Source: Saprospirales bacterium
GTDB taxonomy: Bacteria > Bacteroidota > Bacteroidia > Chitinophagales > Saprospiraceae
Direction: 5' to 3'
DNA: 64,000 bases
Assembly: GCA_016703765.1 (NCBI GenBank)
Contig: JADJBL010000002.1
Coordinates: 1-64,000 of the forward strand
Below, one piece after another: positions 1-7,167 of the stretch (position 1 is the stretch's first letter; each line of letters starts with the position of its first letter). The notes under the pieces were generated by a model. That model was not told the DNA's origin, made no database searches, and worked only from the letters and a program-made list of their open reading frames with translations. Both the position numbers and the translations under genes were made by a program.

Positions 1-1
1 T

Positions 2-1384
2 GGATGTGGGACGGCCATATTATCCTGTGCGCTCATTGAACACCTGGTAGAGATCAACCCCGAACTCTCCTTTATCGAACTTGTGGCCTATGAAACCGAC
101 TCCCAACTGTGCCACCTGACCCTTCAATGTCTGAACTACCTGGAAGGATGGTTGAATGATAAGGGTATTCAACTCAATTTTTCCCTTCATAAGGAAGATT
201 TCATATTGGACCATTCGGAGAGCCTGAAAAACACTAACCTGTTCTCCCAGCCCATCGAGCTTTTTGATATCGTCATCTCCAACCCCCCTTATTTCAAGCT
301 ACCGATAGACGATAAAAGGGCCATAGCCGGGAAAGTCGTGGTCAATGGACATCCGAATATCTATGCTATTTTCATGGCCCTCGGCGCCAGGCTTTTGAAA
401 GAGGGTGGGGAATTAATCTTCATCACCCCTCGCAGCTATGCTTCCGGCGGCTACTTTAGGGCGTTCCGGGAGTTCTTTTTTCCTCTGATCGAGATCGATC
501 AAATCCATCTGTTCGTTTCCCGAAAGGACACTTTTAGCCGAGACAAGGTGCTTCAGGAAACAGTTATTCTCAAAGGAACGAGGAAAGACACCGTGAACCC
601 CGAAAAACCTGTGATGATCACTTCTTCCAGCGGGCTGAGAGATTTAAAAGAATCAAATAAAAAAGTGTTTCCCCAAAAAGAGATCATAGACCTGGAATCC
701 AATGAAAAAATCCTGTACCTGCCTACCAATGACGCAGAAGAAGCGGTTTTGGCAGTTTTTAAGGATTGGACAGCGAGACTACGGGATTACGGCATCCAAA
801 TCTCTACCGGGCCGGTGGTGGCATTCCGGGCAATGGATTATATCAGGGAAAGTCCCGAAAATGCTCCTCACGCTGTTGCCCCTCTTTTCTGGCTTCACCA
901 TGTGAAGCAAATGACCCTGGAGTGGCCAATCGGGAAGCTACAAAAAGGGCAGTACATTTCGATCGAAGGGGGTTCGAGAGCTCTACTTCTTCCCAATAAG
1001 AATTGCGTCTTGCTAAGGCGGTTCAGCAGTAAGGACGATAAAAACCGCCTGATCGCAGCGCCGTTTTTCAGCGACTTCACCACATCCGAATTCATCGGCG
1101 TGGAAAACAAAGTCAATTACATCTACCGGCCCAAAGGACGCCTGGAGCGGAATGAGGTAGCAGGTCTTTGCGCCTTGCTCAACAGCAGCTTATTCGATGC
1201 CTATTTCAGAATTTTCAATGGCAACGTGAACGTAAGCGCTACGGAACTGCGCGAGATGCCGATGCCCCCTATGGAGACGATCCGGGAGATCGGCGACGCC
1301 ATCCTCCTTTCAAATCACTTTTCAGCAGAGCAATCCAATCGGATTGTTCGAGAATATCTAGAATACGCCAAAGCCCATGGGTAA
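2..1384 (+). CDS. N6-adenine DNA methyltransferase of a BsuBI/PstI-type R-M system, 5' truncated by window edge
   Basis: The frame is open from base 2, so the gene begins outside the window and 460 residues are visible. The first residues read GCGTAIL, which fits the SAM-binding motif I of amino-methyltransferases. About 90 residues later comes SNPPYF, the NPPY catalytic motif of N6-adenine methyltransferases. The rest is a long target-recognition region. A GTG at 83 could pass for a start, but it lies after motif I and would give a protein unable to bind SAM. The stop overlaps the next gene by 8 bases, so the two are co-translated. Because the partner is a clear BsuBI/PstI endonuclease, I infer that this enzyme methylates the adenine of CTGCAG or a related site and protects host DNA. 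Confidence 0.9.
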   Translation, partial: GCGTAILSCALIEHLVEINPELSFIELVAYETDSQLCHLTLQCLNYLEGWLNDKGIQLNFSLHKEDFILDHSESLKNTNLFSQPIELFDIVISNPPYFKLPIDDKRAIAGKVVVNGHPNIYAIFMALGARLLKEGGELIFITPRSYASGGYFRAFREFFFPLIEIDQIHLFVSRKDTFSRDKVLQETVILKGTRKDTVNPEKPVMITSSSGLRDLKESNKKVFPQKEIIDLESNEKILYLPTNDAEEAVLAVFKDWTARLRDYGIQISTGPVVAFRAMDYIRESPENAPHAVAPLFWLHHVKQMTLEWPIGKLQKGQYISIEGGSRALLLPNKNCVLLRRFSSKDDKNRLIAAPFFSDFTTSEFIGVENKVNYIYRPKGRLERNEVAGLCALLNSSLFDAYFRIFNGNVNVSATELREMPMPPMETIREIGDAILLSNHFSAEQSNRIVREYLEYAKAHG

Positions 1385-2336
1385 AATTGACGAAGCTAAA
1401 CAGATCTTAAAAGAACTGGGCCTTCCCGGAAAACAGCAAAACAACCGTTCGGCGTTAGTTCTACTTGCCTTGTGTCACCTCAAGGAAGGAGATAAGTGGA
1501 AAAACGCAAAGCCGGTGAGCATGTCTGTGGTGGGGAACAAGGACAATGCGAAATACGAAGGGGTTCTGCGGTTTATCTCGGAACACTACGGGGTAAAATA
1601 TGCCGAGAACTCCCGAGAAACCATTCGAAGGCAAACCCTTCATCAGTTTGTACAGGCCGGGATCTTGCATCACAACCCGGAGAACCCTGAATTACCTACC
1701 AATAGCAAGGATAACCACTACCGCCTGACTCCTGAAGCATTGGACGTCATCAGGGCGTTTGGGTCGAAAAAATGGAAGAAAGAACTGAAGAGCTTTCTGA
1801 AAAGTACCGGTTCGTTAAAGGAGAAATACGCCGGGAATCGAGAGTTGAAAAAAATCCCATTGGTCTTGCCGGATGGAAAGTCGGTCAAGTTTTCGCCTGG
1901 AAAGCATAATGAACTCCAAATCGCAGTAATCCTGGAATTTGCTCCACGGTTTGCTCCAGGGAGCGAACTTCTCTATATCGGCGACACAGACAACAAAGAC
2001 CTTTTTTCAGATCGCGAAAAAATAGAGGAGCTAGGCATTCCACTGGATGAACACAGTAAACTGCCAGATGTAATCCTGATTGATCGCAAACGAAATTGGC
2101 TTTTTCTGATTGAAGCAGTTACCTCACACGGCCCGGTTTCGCCCAAACGTTTGTTTGAACTGGAAGAATTCCTCGGGAAATGTACCGCCGGAAAGATTTT
2201 TGTGACGGCTTTTCCCGATTTCAAGACCTTCAAGCGACACACAAATGAAATTGCATGGGAAACCGAAGTCTGGGTGGCTGAAAACCCGGAACATATGATC
2301 GACTTCAATGGGGATAAATTCTTAGGGCCGCGGTAA
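1377..2336 (+). CDS. BsuBI/PstI family type II restriction endonuclease
   Basis: This 319-residue protein has the full C-terminal signature of the BsuBI/PstI family. IGDTDNKDLF (about residue 201) is followed by KLPDVILID, then IEAVTSHGPVSPKR (about 247-260), VTAFPDF, IAWETEVWVAE, and the end HMIDFNGDKFLGPR. The acidic residues of the DT/PDVIL/IEA segments are the expected metal-binding nuclease centre. Residues 1-150 form the winged-helix-like N-terminal half seen in this family. BsuBI and PstI cut CTGCAG, so that specificity is likely but not proven. The start ATG at 1377 overlaps the methyltransferase stop, which keeps endonuclease synthesis behind the methylase. No separate controller gene is seen. 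Confidence 0.95.
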   Translation: MGKIDEAKQILKELGLPGKQQNNRSALVLLALCHLKEGDKWKNAKPVSMSVVGNKDNAKYEGVLRFISEHYGVKYAENSRETIRRQTLHQFVQAGILHHNPENPELPTNSKDNHYRLTPEALDVIRAFGSKKWKKELKSFLKSTGSLKEKYAGNRELKKIPLVLPDGKSVKFSPGKHNELQIAVILEFAPRFAPGSELLYIGDTDNKDLFSDREKIEELGIPLDEHSKLPDVILIDRKRNWLFLIEAVTSHGPVSPKRLFELEEFLGKCTAGKIFVTAFPDFKTFKRHTNEIAWETEVWVAENPEHMIDFNGDKFLGPR

Positions 2337-2375
2337 CGCCCCAAAACTTTAACAATCCCCCTTTATGGAATCCCC

Positions 2376-2383
2376 TACCTTTG
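2376..2383 (+). promoter_or_regulatory. Bacteroidota -7 promoter box TACCTTTG
   Basis: TACCTTTG matches the Bacteroidota sigma-70 -7 consensus TAnnTTTG. It lies about 95 bases before the small membrane ORF at 2478 and just after the restriction endonuclease stop. No good -33 TTTG is seen. Confidence 0.5.
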
Positions 2384-2477
2384 CCCCGTCTTACAAGTTA
2401 GGGTGTTAATTACACTTTAACACACTCCTCAAAACTAATTGCTGGTATTCCCCGTTTAAATTACCGCTAACTTAAAA

Positions 2478-2642
2478 ATGGTAATGGTAAAGCTCGTATC
2501 TGATCTTCAAGGGTGGTTCAAGAGAAATCGCAAAAAACTCCTCGCCGTCTATCTCGTATTCTTCGTCGCCAAGTGGTCCCTGACCATCGTCTTCGGCGCC
2601 CGCATCTTCGCTTTTCGTCAAAGATGTGATCAATTGAGTTGA
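2478..2642 (+). CDS. small single-pass membrane protein, unknown function
   Basis: The frame encodes 54 residues. It has a basic N-terminal stretch (WFKRNRKK) followed by a hydrophobic segment of about 22 residues (LLAVYLVFFVAKWSLTIVFG) and a short polar end. This is the layout of a small membrane protein with the basic side inside. A TACCTTTG promoter box lies about 95 bases upstream. The stop sits at the edge of a palindromic AT-rich stretch that could terminate it. I do not recognise the family. Length and composition support a real gene only moderately. Confidence 0.5.
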   Translation: MVMVKLVSDLQGWFKRNRKKLLAVYLVFFVAKWSLTIVFGARIFAFRQRCDQLS

Positions 2643-2710
2643 AAGTTAATAAGTTGAAAAGTTTAATAAGTTTTTGGTTTCCAAAAAGAGTTCTATAAAC
2701 TTTTCAGCTT
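2640..2710. repeat. AT-rich imperfect inverted repeat between convergent genes
   Basis: Copies of AAGTT, GAAAAGTTTAATAAG and their complements (AACTTTTC, AAAAAGAGTTC) form an imperfect palindrome between the small membrane ORF (+) and the DinB-like gene (-). It probably acts as a bidirectional terminator. Similar low-complexity palindromes recur near 4526, 5071, 11908 and 13203. Confidence 0.5.
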
Positions 2711-3247
2711 TTTAACTTCACTCTGAACTACCTCCCTGTAGTACCCCAGATCCACGTCCTTGAGCGCTTTGGTGAAATAGGATATCTGTCCCACATGGTA
2801 GGAGAAGTGCTCCACCACGTGCACGAGGATGCTCAGCCCGTTTTCCTCAAAGGTCTGGACGCGGCGCATCTCCAGCAGGTCCTCCGGACTCACCTGGTCT
2901 ACCACCCGGGCCACCGTTTCCTCCGTTTTTTGGATCAGGGCCAGCAATTCTTCCCTCGGCAGGGGACCCCTCTCGTCGAATTCCCATTGGCGCTTGCGCT
3001 CATCCGCATCGCCGCCCAGGCCCGAGCCGATCCATTGAAGGGCGTTTCCGCACAGGTGTAACACGAGATTTCCGACTCCGTTGCTATGCGGGTTGGGGCG
3101 ACGCCAGATCTCTTCATCCGTGAGCATGGAAAGGCATTGGCGCAGACGAGGGAAGCTCTCTTCCAGCAAACGCCGCTTGGTTTCCTCCACCAGGGCGTCG
3201 CGGAATTTTTCGGCATAGGATTCCATAGTCATGGTTTTACCTTCCAA
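2693..3247 (-). CDS. DinB superfamily protein (DUF1572-like)
   Basis: This protein of about 184 residues has the four-helix DinB/YfiT layout. A histidine lies in NLVLHLCGN at about 65, and a pair lies in HFSYHVGQI at about 150. Together these are the usual metal-binding triad of the family. Members are metal-dependent hydrolase or thiol-transferase-like proteins of mostly unknown substrate. Methionines at codons 6 and 8 are possible alternative starts, and MESYAEKF looks like a natural beginning. It is divergently arranged with the membrane-protein gene at 3274, with 26 bases between them if the first methionine is used. Confidence 0.75.
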   Translation of the reverse strand: MEGKTMTMESYAEKFRDALVEETKRRLLEESFPRLRQCLSMLTDEEIWRRPNPHSNGVGNLVLHLCGNALQWIGSGLGGDADERKRQWEFDERGPLPREELLALIQKTEETVARVVDQVSPEDLLEMRRVQTFEENGLSILVHVVEHFSYHVGQISYFTKALKDVDLGYYREVVQSEVKKLKSL

Positions 3248-3273
3248 AGTAATAAAATTCGTAATTTTCCCCC

Positions 3274-4071
3274 ATGCAAGATCAACCCTTGTTTGGCAAC
3301 GTGTTACGGGATATTCAGTTGGGAGTCAAGGCTCTTAAGGAGGCGTATCCCTTTGTGCGGAGGCACCGCCTGTGGATCGGGGTATTGTCTTATGGCTGGA
3401 TGTCCAAATTCCTGCTGGTCGTTGCCTTCATCATCGGACTCAACTTTCTGGCCGTGCTGGTCAACTGGTTCGGCTCCCTGCATCCAGAGGGGCCGCTCTC
3501 CTATGGCGCCAGCTTGCTCGACCTGTATTCGGGCATGTTCAAAAAAGGCTACCATTTGTTTTCCCTTGGAGGAATGAAATACCTCATTTTGATCCTCGGA
3601 GAGGTCTTGATCTTCCACGCCGCCCGGCGCACGATGGAGGTGTTGAAGGGGACCAAGGAGGCGGCGCCCTCCCTGAAGGATTTTATGAAGGCCCAGATGC
3701 GCATGATCGAGATCTCCCTGGCCGCATGGGCATTCGAATTAGGGGTCACCATCCTGATCTCCATAGCTTTGGGATTCATGCACGCCGATTGGCTCAAATC
3801 GCCCCTCAACTGGGCGGTCCAGTGCTTTTTCCTGGGCGCCGTAATGATAGATGGGTATTTCGAACACTACAAACTCAAATACAAGGCCAGCTTTACGCTG
3901 AGCAGGCAGATTGCAGGCCTTGCCCTTGTGTTGGGAGTGACTACTTACCTGCTTCTCTCCATACCCCTGATCGGGGCCGTTGTCGCCCCCTTTTTCGCCT
4001 CGATCGCAACCACGCTGGCCCTTTTTGAGATGGAGATCAAAGGATGGATACCACTAAAACTGAAGATATGA
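3274..4071 (+). CDS. multi-pass membrane protein, possibly EI24/CysZ-like
   Basis: The 265-residue protein has five or more hydrophobic segments (about 38-62, 88-106, 143-168, 178-193 and 215-255). It ends in LSIPLIGAVVAPFFASIATTLA, which is reminiscent of the last helix of EI24/CysZ-type proteins. That family link is tentative. The stop overlaps the next gene by four bases (ATGA), so the lipoprotein downstream is translationally coupled to it. A near-consensus box TAATTTTC lies at 3261-3268, just before the start. Function is unknown. Confidence 0.7.
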   Translation: MQDQPLFGNVLRDIQLGVKALKEAYPFVRRHRLWIGVLSYGWMSKFLLVVAFIIGLNFLAVLVNWFGSLHPEGPLSYGASLLDLYSGMFKKGYHLFSLGGMKYLILILGEVLIFHAARRTMEVLKGTKEAAPSLKDFMKAQMRMIEISLAAWAFELGVTILISIALGFMHADWLKSPLNWAVQCFFLGAVMIDGYFEHYKLKYKASFTLSRQIAGLALVLGVTTYLLLSIPLIGAVVAPFFASIATTLALFEMEIKGWIPLKLKI

Positions 4072-4523
4072 GAAACTTATTAATGCTTATTTCCTCCGGC
4101 ATACTCCTCCTCAGCTGCGGCGTTTCCAAAAAGAACTACCAAAGCGATGCCACCTCCCTCATCAAAATGAGCAAAGGGGTTTGCTTCGGCGCCTGCCCGT
4201 TTTATGATATCACGATCGACGGCACAGGAAAGGCCACCTATGTCGGGAAAAAATTTGTCGAAAAGATCGGCACCTTTACCAAGACCTTTAGCCCGGAAGA
4301 GACCAACCTGCTGTTCCAAAAATTCAAAAAAGCCGATTTCTGGGCCTTTGCCGACGAATACACCGAGGAAGTAACGGACCTTCCCACCACCTTCATCACC
4401 TTCGAACACAAAGGGCAGTCCAAGCGCATCAAGTCATACTACGGCACCCCTGAGGCGCTCCTGGCCCTCATCAACGAAGTGGATGCGTATTCGAATACAG
4501 AGGGTTGGAAGCAAATAGACTGA
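4068..4523 (+). CDS. DUF6438-like lipoprotein
   Basis: Starting at the ATG at 4068, the product is 151 residues. It opens with a signal peptide ending in LLLSC, a lipobox whose cysteine would be acylated. The mature part has KGVCFGACPFYDITIDGTG, typical of DUF6438 domains found in Bacteroidota lipoproteins. An in-frame ATG at 4044 would put eight extra polar residues before the signal peptide, and it lies inside the upstream gene. The ATGA overlap also favours 4068. The protein is probably anchored in an outer or periplasmic membrane. Its role is unknown. Confidence 0.75.
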   Translation: MRNLLMLISSGILLLSCGVSKKNYQSDATSLIKMSKGVCFGACPFYDITIDGTGKATYVGKKFVEKIGTFTKTFSPEETNLLFQKFKKADFWAFADEYTEEVTDLPTTFITFEHKGQSKRIKSYYGTPEALLALINEVDAYSNTEGWKQID

Positions 4524-4525
4524 AA

Positions 4526-4582
4526 AGTTTATAAGGTTTATGAGGTTTATAAACTTCATAAACCTTATAAACCTCATAAACT
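4526..4582. repeat. low-complexity palindrome of GTTTATAAG/GTTTATGAG units
   Basis: Tandem 9-base units (GTTTATAAG, GTTTATGAG, GTTTATAAA) on the left face their complements (CATAAACCTTATAAACC) on the right. Together they make a long imperfect hairpin directly after the lipoprotein stop. A terminator role is likely. Confidence 0.6.
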
Positions 4583-4627
4583 CCAGAAATACCTATTTCC
4601 GGGTATAGCCTCCAGCGATTTTTCCCC

Positions 4628-4635
4628 TATTTTTG
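4628..4635 (+). promoter_or_regulatory. -7 promoter box TATTTTTG for the structured RNA
   Basis: TATTTTTG fits TAnnTTTG. It stands at the head of a 350-base region that has no credible coding frame but has several hairpins and a terminator. A start site near 4643 is inferred. Confidence 0.45.
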
Positions 4636-4642
4636 TGTTACC

Positions 4643-4994
4643 GAAAACTGATTATCCCATGAAAAAACCGGTTCACACAACCTGCCTTTCCGCCTGTTTC
4701 AGGTATTTCCGTTTCCATTGTTGATGTAGTTTCCCGCAAGGCCTGATCCTTCGGCTTTCGGCGTTTTTGGACACGGACAAGGTGTTTTTCATGTAAGGGA
4801 TTTCCGGTTTTGGGAGAACGGGGGCAAACGCGCCCCTGCGATCGATAGCACAAGCTTCGGTGACGGTGGGGTAGATGTCACCGGAGCTCCCAAACATTAT
4901 TAGTTGAAGGGACTAATAGTACCTTGGAAACCCGGGGCGGAAAGAAAGCTTCCCGCCTGTAAAGGCCACAAGTTTAGTGGGAGCTCCTTTTTTT
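4643..4994 (+). ncRNA. candidate structured non-coding RNA, about 350 nt, unidentified
   Basis: The region lies between a TATTTTTG promoter box and a GC-rich hairpin followed by seven T (4988-4994). No conserved coding frame is present. Predicted pairings by eye are as follows. The ATGAAAAA near 4660 pairs with TTTTTCAT near 4786, closing a first domain. GGGGC/GCCCC form a small hairpin near 4820-4836. GGTGAC (4859-4864) pairs with GTCACC (4877-4882). GGAGCTCCC (4883-4891) pairs with GGGAGCTCC (4979-4987) and encloses a hairpin at 4896-4920 and a GGCGG/CCGCC hairpin. It lacks the signature segments of tmRNA, RNase P and SRP RNA. It could be a 6S-like RNA or something new. Start and identity are unproven. 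Confidence 0.45.
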
Positions 4995-5036
4995 ACTCCA
5001 CCATCACCGCCTTTTTCATACACAGATAAAATGCAG

Positions 5037-5067
5037 AAGGGGCCTTTGCTACAAAGGCCCCTTTTTT
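5037..5067 (+). terminator. rho-independent terminator
   Basis: A 12-bp stem AAGGGGCCTTTG / CAAAGGCCCCTT with a 3-base loop is followed by six T. It is a second terminator behind the RNA candidate and faces the convergent paaD gene. Confidence 0.75.
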
Positions 5068-5070
5068 GTT

Positions 5071-5129
5071 GAGGGGTTTAGGAGGTTTAGAAAGTTTAGC
5101 GCTAAACCTCCTAAACTTTCTAAACCCTC
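5071..5129. repeat. low-complexity palindrome of GTTTAG units
   Basis: Left arm (5071-5100) and right arm (5101-5129) are built from GGTTTAG, AGTTTAG and their complements and meet at AGCGCT. It sits between the terminator and the paaD stop. It belongs to the same class as the repeats at 4526 and 13203. Confidence 0.6.
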
Positions 5130-5152
5130 TAAACAGGGGCGCCTCGCGCGCC

Positions 5153-5641
5153 TTAATGGCATTTGAAATAATCAAATGGCTCCAGGCAATCCTGGCACTG
5201 ATAAAGGGACTTGCAGGCGGTCGAGCCAAACTGGCTGATCATGCGGGTGTGGGAGGAGTGACAACGGGGGCAGGGCACATTTTTTTCGGCGGCGAACAGG
5301 GCGGTCTTGTCCACAGTTTCTTCCACGGGAGGGGCGATGCCGTAGGCCTCCAGTTTCCTGCGGCCCGCTTCGGAAAGCCATTGGGTGGTCCAGGCTGGCG
5401 AAAGCACGGTCCTCACCACCACAGGCCGGTAGCCGGCCGTTTCCAGGGTGGCCCGGATTTCCATTTCAATCATATTCATCGCAGGACAACCAGAATAGGT
5501 GGGGGTGATGACCACCTCCACGCCGTTGTCGCCCAGCGCTTTCAGCTCCCTCACGACACCCATGTCTATGACCGTCAGCACCGGAATCTCCGGGTCGCAG
5601 ACCGATTCGAGCAACCCCCATATTTTTTCTTCCTGAAACAT
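5153..5641 (-). CDS. paaD: phenylacetyl-CoA epoxidase subunit PaaD-like protein
   Basis: The 162-residue protein has an N-terminal MIP18/DUF59-type domain (DPEIPVLTVIDMGVV, then TPTYSGCPAMNMIE around 50-60). The C-terminal cysteine-rich module has CPRCHSSHT at about 123, then CKSLYQCQDCLEPFDYFKCH, the characteristic PaaD end. PaaD supports maturation of the PaaABCE phenylacetyl-CoA epoxidase, probably through Fe-S or metal delivery. No paaA, B, C or E is adjacent: the gene upstream on the same strand is an unrelated hypothetical and the downstream side is convergent. It therefore stands alone here. Family assignment is firm, and the pathway role rests on homology. Confidence 0.88.
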   Translation of the reverse strand: MFQEEKIWGLLESVCDPEIPVLTVIDMGVVRELKALGDNGVEVVITPTYSGCPAMNMIEMEIRATLETAGYRPVVVRTVLSPAWTTQWLSEAGRRKLEAYGIAPPVEETVDKTALFAAEKNVPCPRCHSSHTRMISQFGSTACKSLYQCQDCLEPFDYFKCH

Positions 5642-5656
5642 TACGATTTTTTAAAA

Positions 5657-5758
5657 AAGACGCGAAGTATCGCGTCTTACCTTCACTGCTGGTCACCAGT
5701 CACTAGTCACCAGTCACCAGTCACCAATCACCATCCAATCACCAATCACCAATCACCC
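5657..5758. repeat. REP-like hairpin plus heptamer tandem repeat
   Basis: A 9-bp hairpin AAGACGCGA-agta-TCGCGTCTT (5657-5678) is followed by about ten copies of a 7-base unit (TCACCAG, TCACTAG, TCACCAA) from about 5692 to 5756. It occupies the gap between two genes on the minus strand. There are no spacers, so it is not CRISPR. Confidence 0.7.
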
Positions 5759-7090
5759 CCTCTCCGCCTTCGTCATATCCATCACCCTGATCATGTGCAG
5801 GTACGATTTGGCAAAGGCGGGAAGGTCCGAAAAATCAAGGCTTCCCGTCTGGGCCTGTAGCTTGGGATAGGTATCAGCCTGCGAGTCGACGATATGTCGG
5901 ATCGCCCTCCCGATGGCTTTCTTGTCGAACGTGTTGGTTTCCGGGTCGTAATAAGAATTGGAGAAGCCCAGCTTATTAAAATACGCGCTTTCCGTGATCT
6001 TGTAATACAACAAAAATAAGTCCCAATCGGGTTTGGGCACGGCGTAATTAAACAGGCAAAAGCCCACGATGTAGCCGGGAATGGAGAGGGCAACTTCCGG
6101 AAAATTGTTTTCCGCATACCAATCCATGTGCTGCAACTCCCCGTCGATCACGGTGACCACCTTCTCGTGGTTGACCGGACTGGTGATGCCGAAGGTGGCG
6201 GGCACCTGATACATTTCCTTGAAAAAATCCTCTTTGGGCCGGTCCAGCAGCTTCTGGAACTCCTTCCTCAACAGGTGGGTCTTCTGGATGGTATTTCGCT
6301 CGTCTTTCGAAAAATACTGCCGGTGGATGCGCTCCAGCACTTCCATCATGTGCCCTTCGGGCTTGGCCAGGAAATCGAGCTTGTAGCATAGGTGGAGCAG
6401 CAGGTAAGCATTGGCCCCCGGATATTGCTGCGGGTCGGGCTTGCCGCTGTCCATCAGTTGGAAGACCTTCCTGATCTCCTCGTTGATAAACTCGTGTTTG
6501 ATCTCCTTTTCGGCCAGTGGCAGGTCCTTCAAATGCCCCATCCCGACGGGCTTGAGCACCGGAAATTCGTCGAGGAGCAGGTCGTCCTGTTTGTCGGCGT
6601 TGGCCGCCAGTTCTTTCAGGCCGTAGTAGATCTTGTAGGGCGAACAGTCCAGCGTATAGGTGTCGAAGATGATGGAGATGTTGTTGTCCGCATCGAGGGC
6701 GAAGCGCGAGTATTTCAGGTCGTAATTGTGGTCGATGAGGCGGCGCAAAAAACCGATGTTCATCGTTTCGGTGCTGGCCACTTTGGACTCCGCTTTCACG
6801 TGATCCAAATTGGCCAGGCCGTTCACCTTTTTGGAGCCCTGGTAGAGTTCAAATTCAATGCCCGCTTCGGTTTCCCGGAAATGGACATTGTCCTCCCCCT
6901 CGTCGCGCAGGTATTGGAGGAAGGTCCGGTAGGACTCCATATAGTTTCCCTCCTCGAAGGCCTTGAGGGATTTATCCCAGGCTTCGTATTGGTCCGGCTT
7001 CTTGTAGGTGTCGGTGTACCTTCCGAATTTAACGGGGGGATCCTGCGGTTCGGGTGCAGGTTTTCCAAAAAGTCGATCTAATAATCCCAT
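5753..7090 (-). CDS. conserved hypothetical protein, possible YbjN/type III chaperone-like N-terminal region
   Basis: This soluble 445-residue protein has no signal peptide. Residues 45-165 (FLQYLRDEGEDNV... RFALDADNNISIIFD) alternate helix and strand in a way that resembles the YbjN / secretion-chaperone fold. This is an inference from pattern only. Residues 200-445 are helical and rich in aromatic residues. A TAATTTCG box close to the start resembles the -7 promoter element with one mismatch. The stop lies in the heptamer repeat before paaD, and no functional link with paaD is evident. I do not recognise a named family. Confidence 0.75.
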   Translation of the reverse strand: MGLLDRLFGKPAPEPQDPPVKFGRYTDTYKKPDQYEAWDKSLKAFEEGNYMESYRTFLQYLRDEGEDNVHFRETEAGIEFELYQGSKKVNGLANLDHVKAESKVASTETMNIGFLRRLIDHNYDLKYSRFALDADNNISIIFDTYTLDCSPYKIYYGLKELAANADKQDDLLLDEFPVLKPVGMGHLKDLPLAEKEIKHEFINEEIRKVFQLMDSGKPDPQQYPGANAYLLLHLCYKLDFLAKPEGHMMEVLERIHRQYFSKDERNTIQKTHLLRKEFQKLLDRPKEDFFKEMYQVPATFGITSPVNHEKVVTVIDGELQHMDWYAENNFPEVALSIPGYIVGFCLFNYAVPKPDWDLFLLYYKITESAYFNKLGFSNSYYDPETNTFDKKAIGRAIRHIVDSQADTYPKLQAQTGSLDFSDLPAFAKSYLHMIRVMDMTKAERG

Positions 7091-7167
7091 GGAAGCGAAA
7101 TTACGACTTCTTTAATAATTCTAACCGCAAAGGCGCAAAGACGCAGCGAAAGGCTTGGATTTAATTA

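Noticed and set aside
4673..4897. Reverse-strand open frames within the RNA candidate
   Set aside because: They are about 70 codons long, have no recognisable sequence, and lie across predicted helices on the other strand.
4643..4994. tmRNA, RNase P RNA or SRP RNA
   Set aside because: There is no tRNA-like end or tag frame, no GAGGAAAGTCC-type segment and no GGAAGNA-type SRP loop, so the known RNAs do not fit by eye.
5692..5756. CRISPR array
   Set aside because: The repeats are only 7 bases long, contiguous and without spacers, and no cas genes are present.
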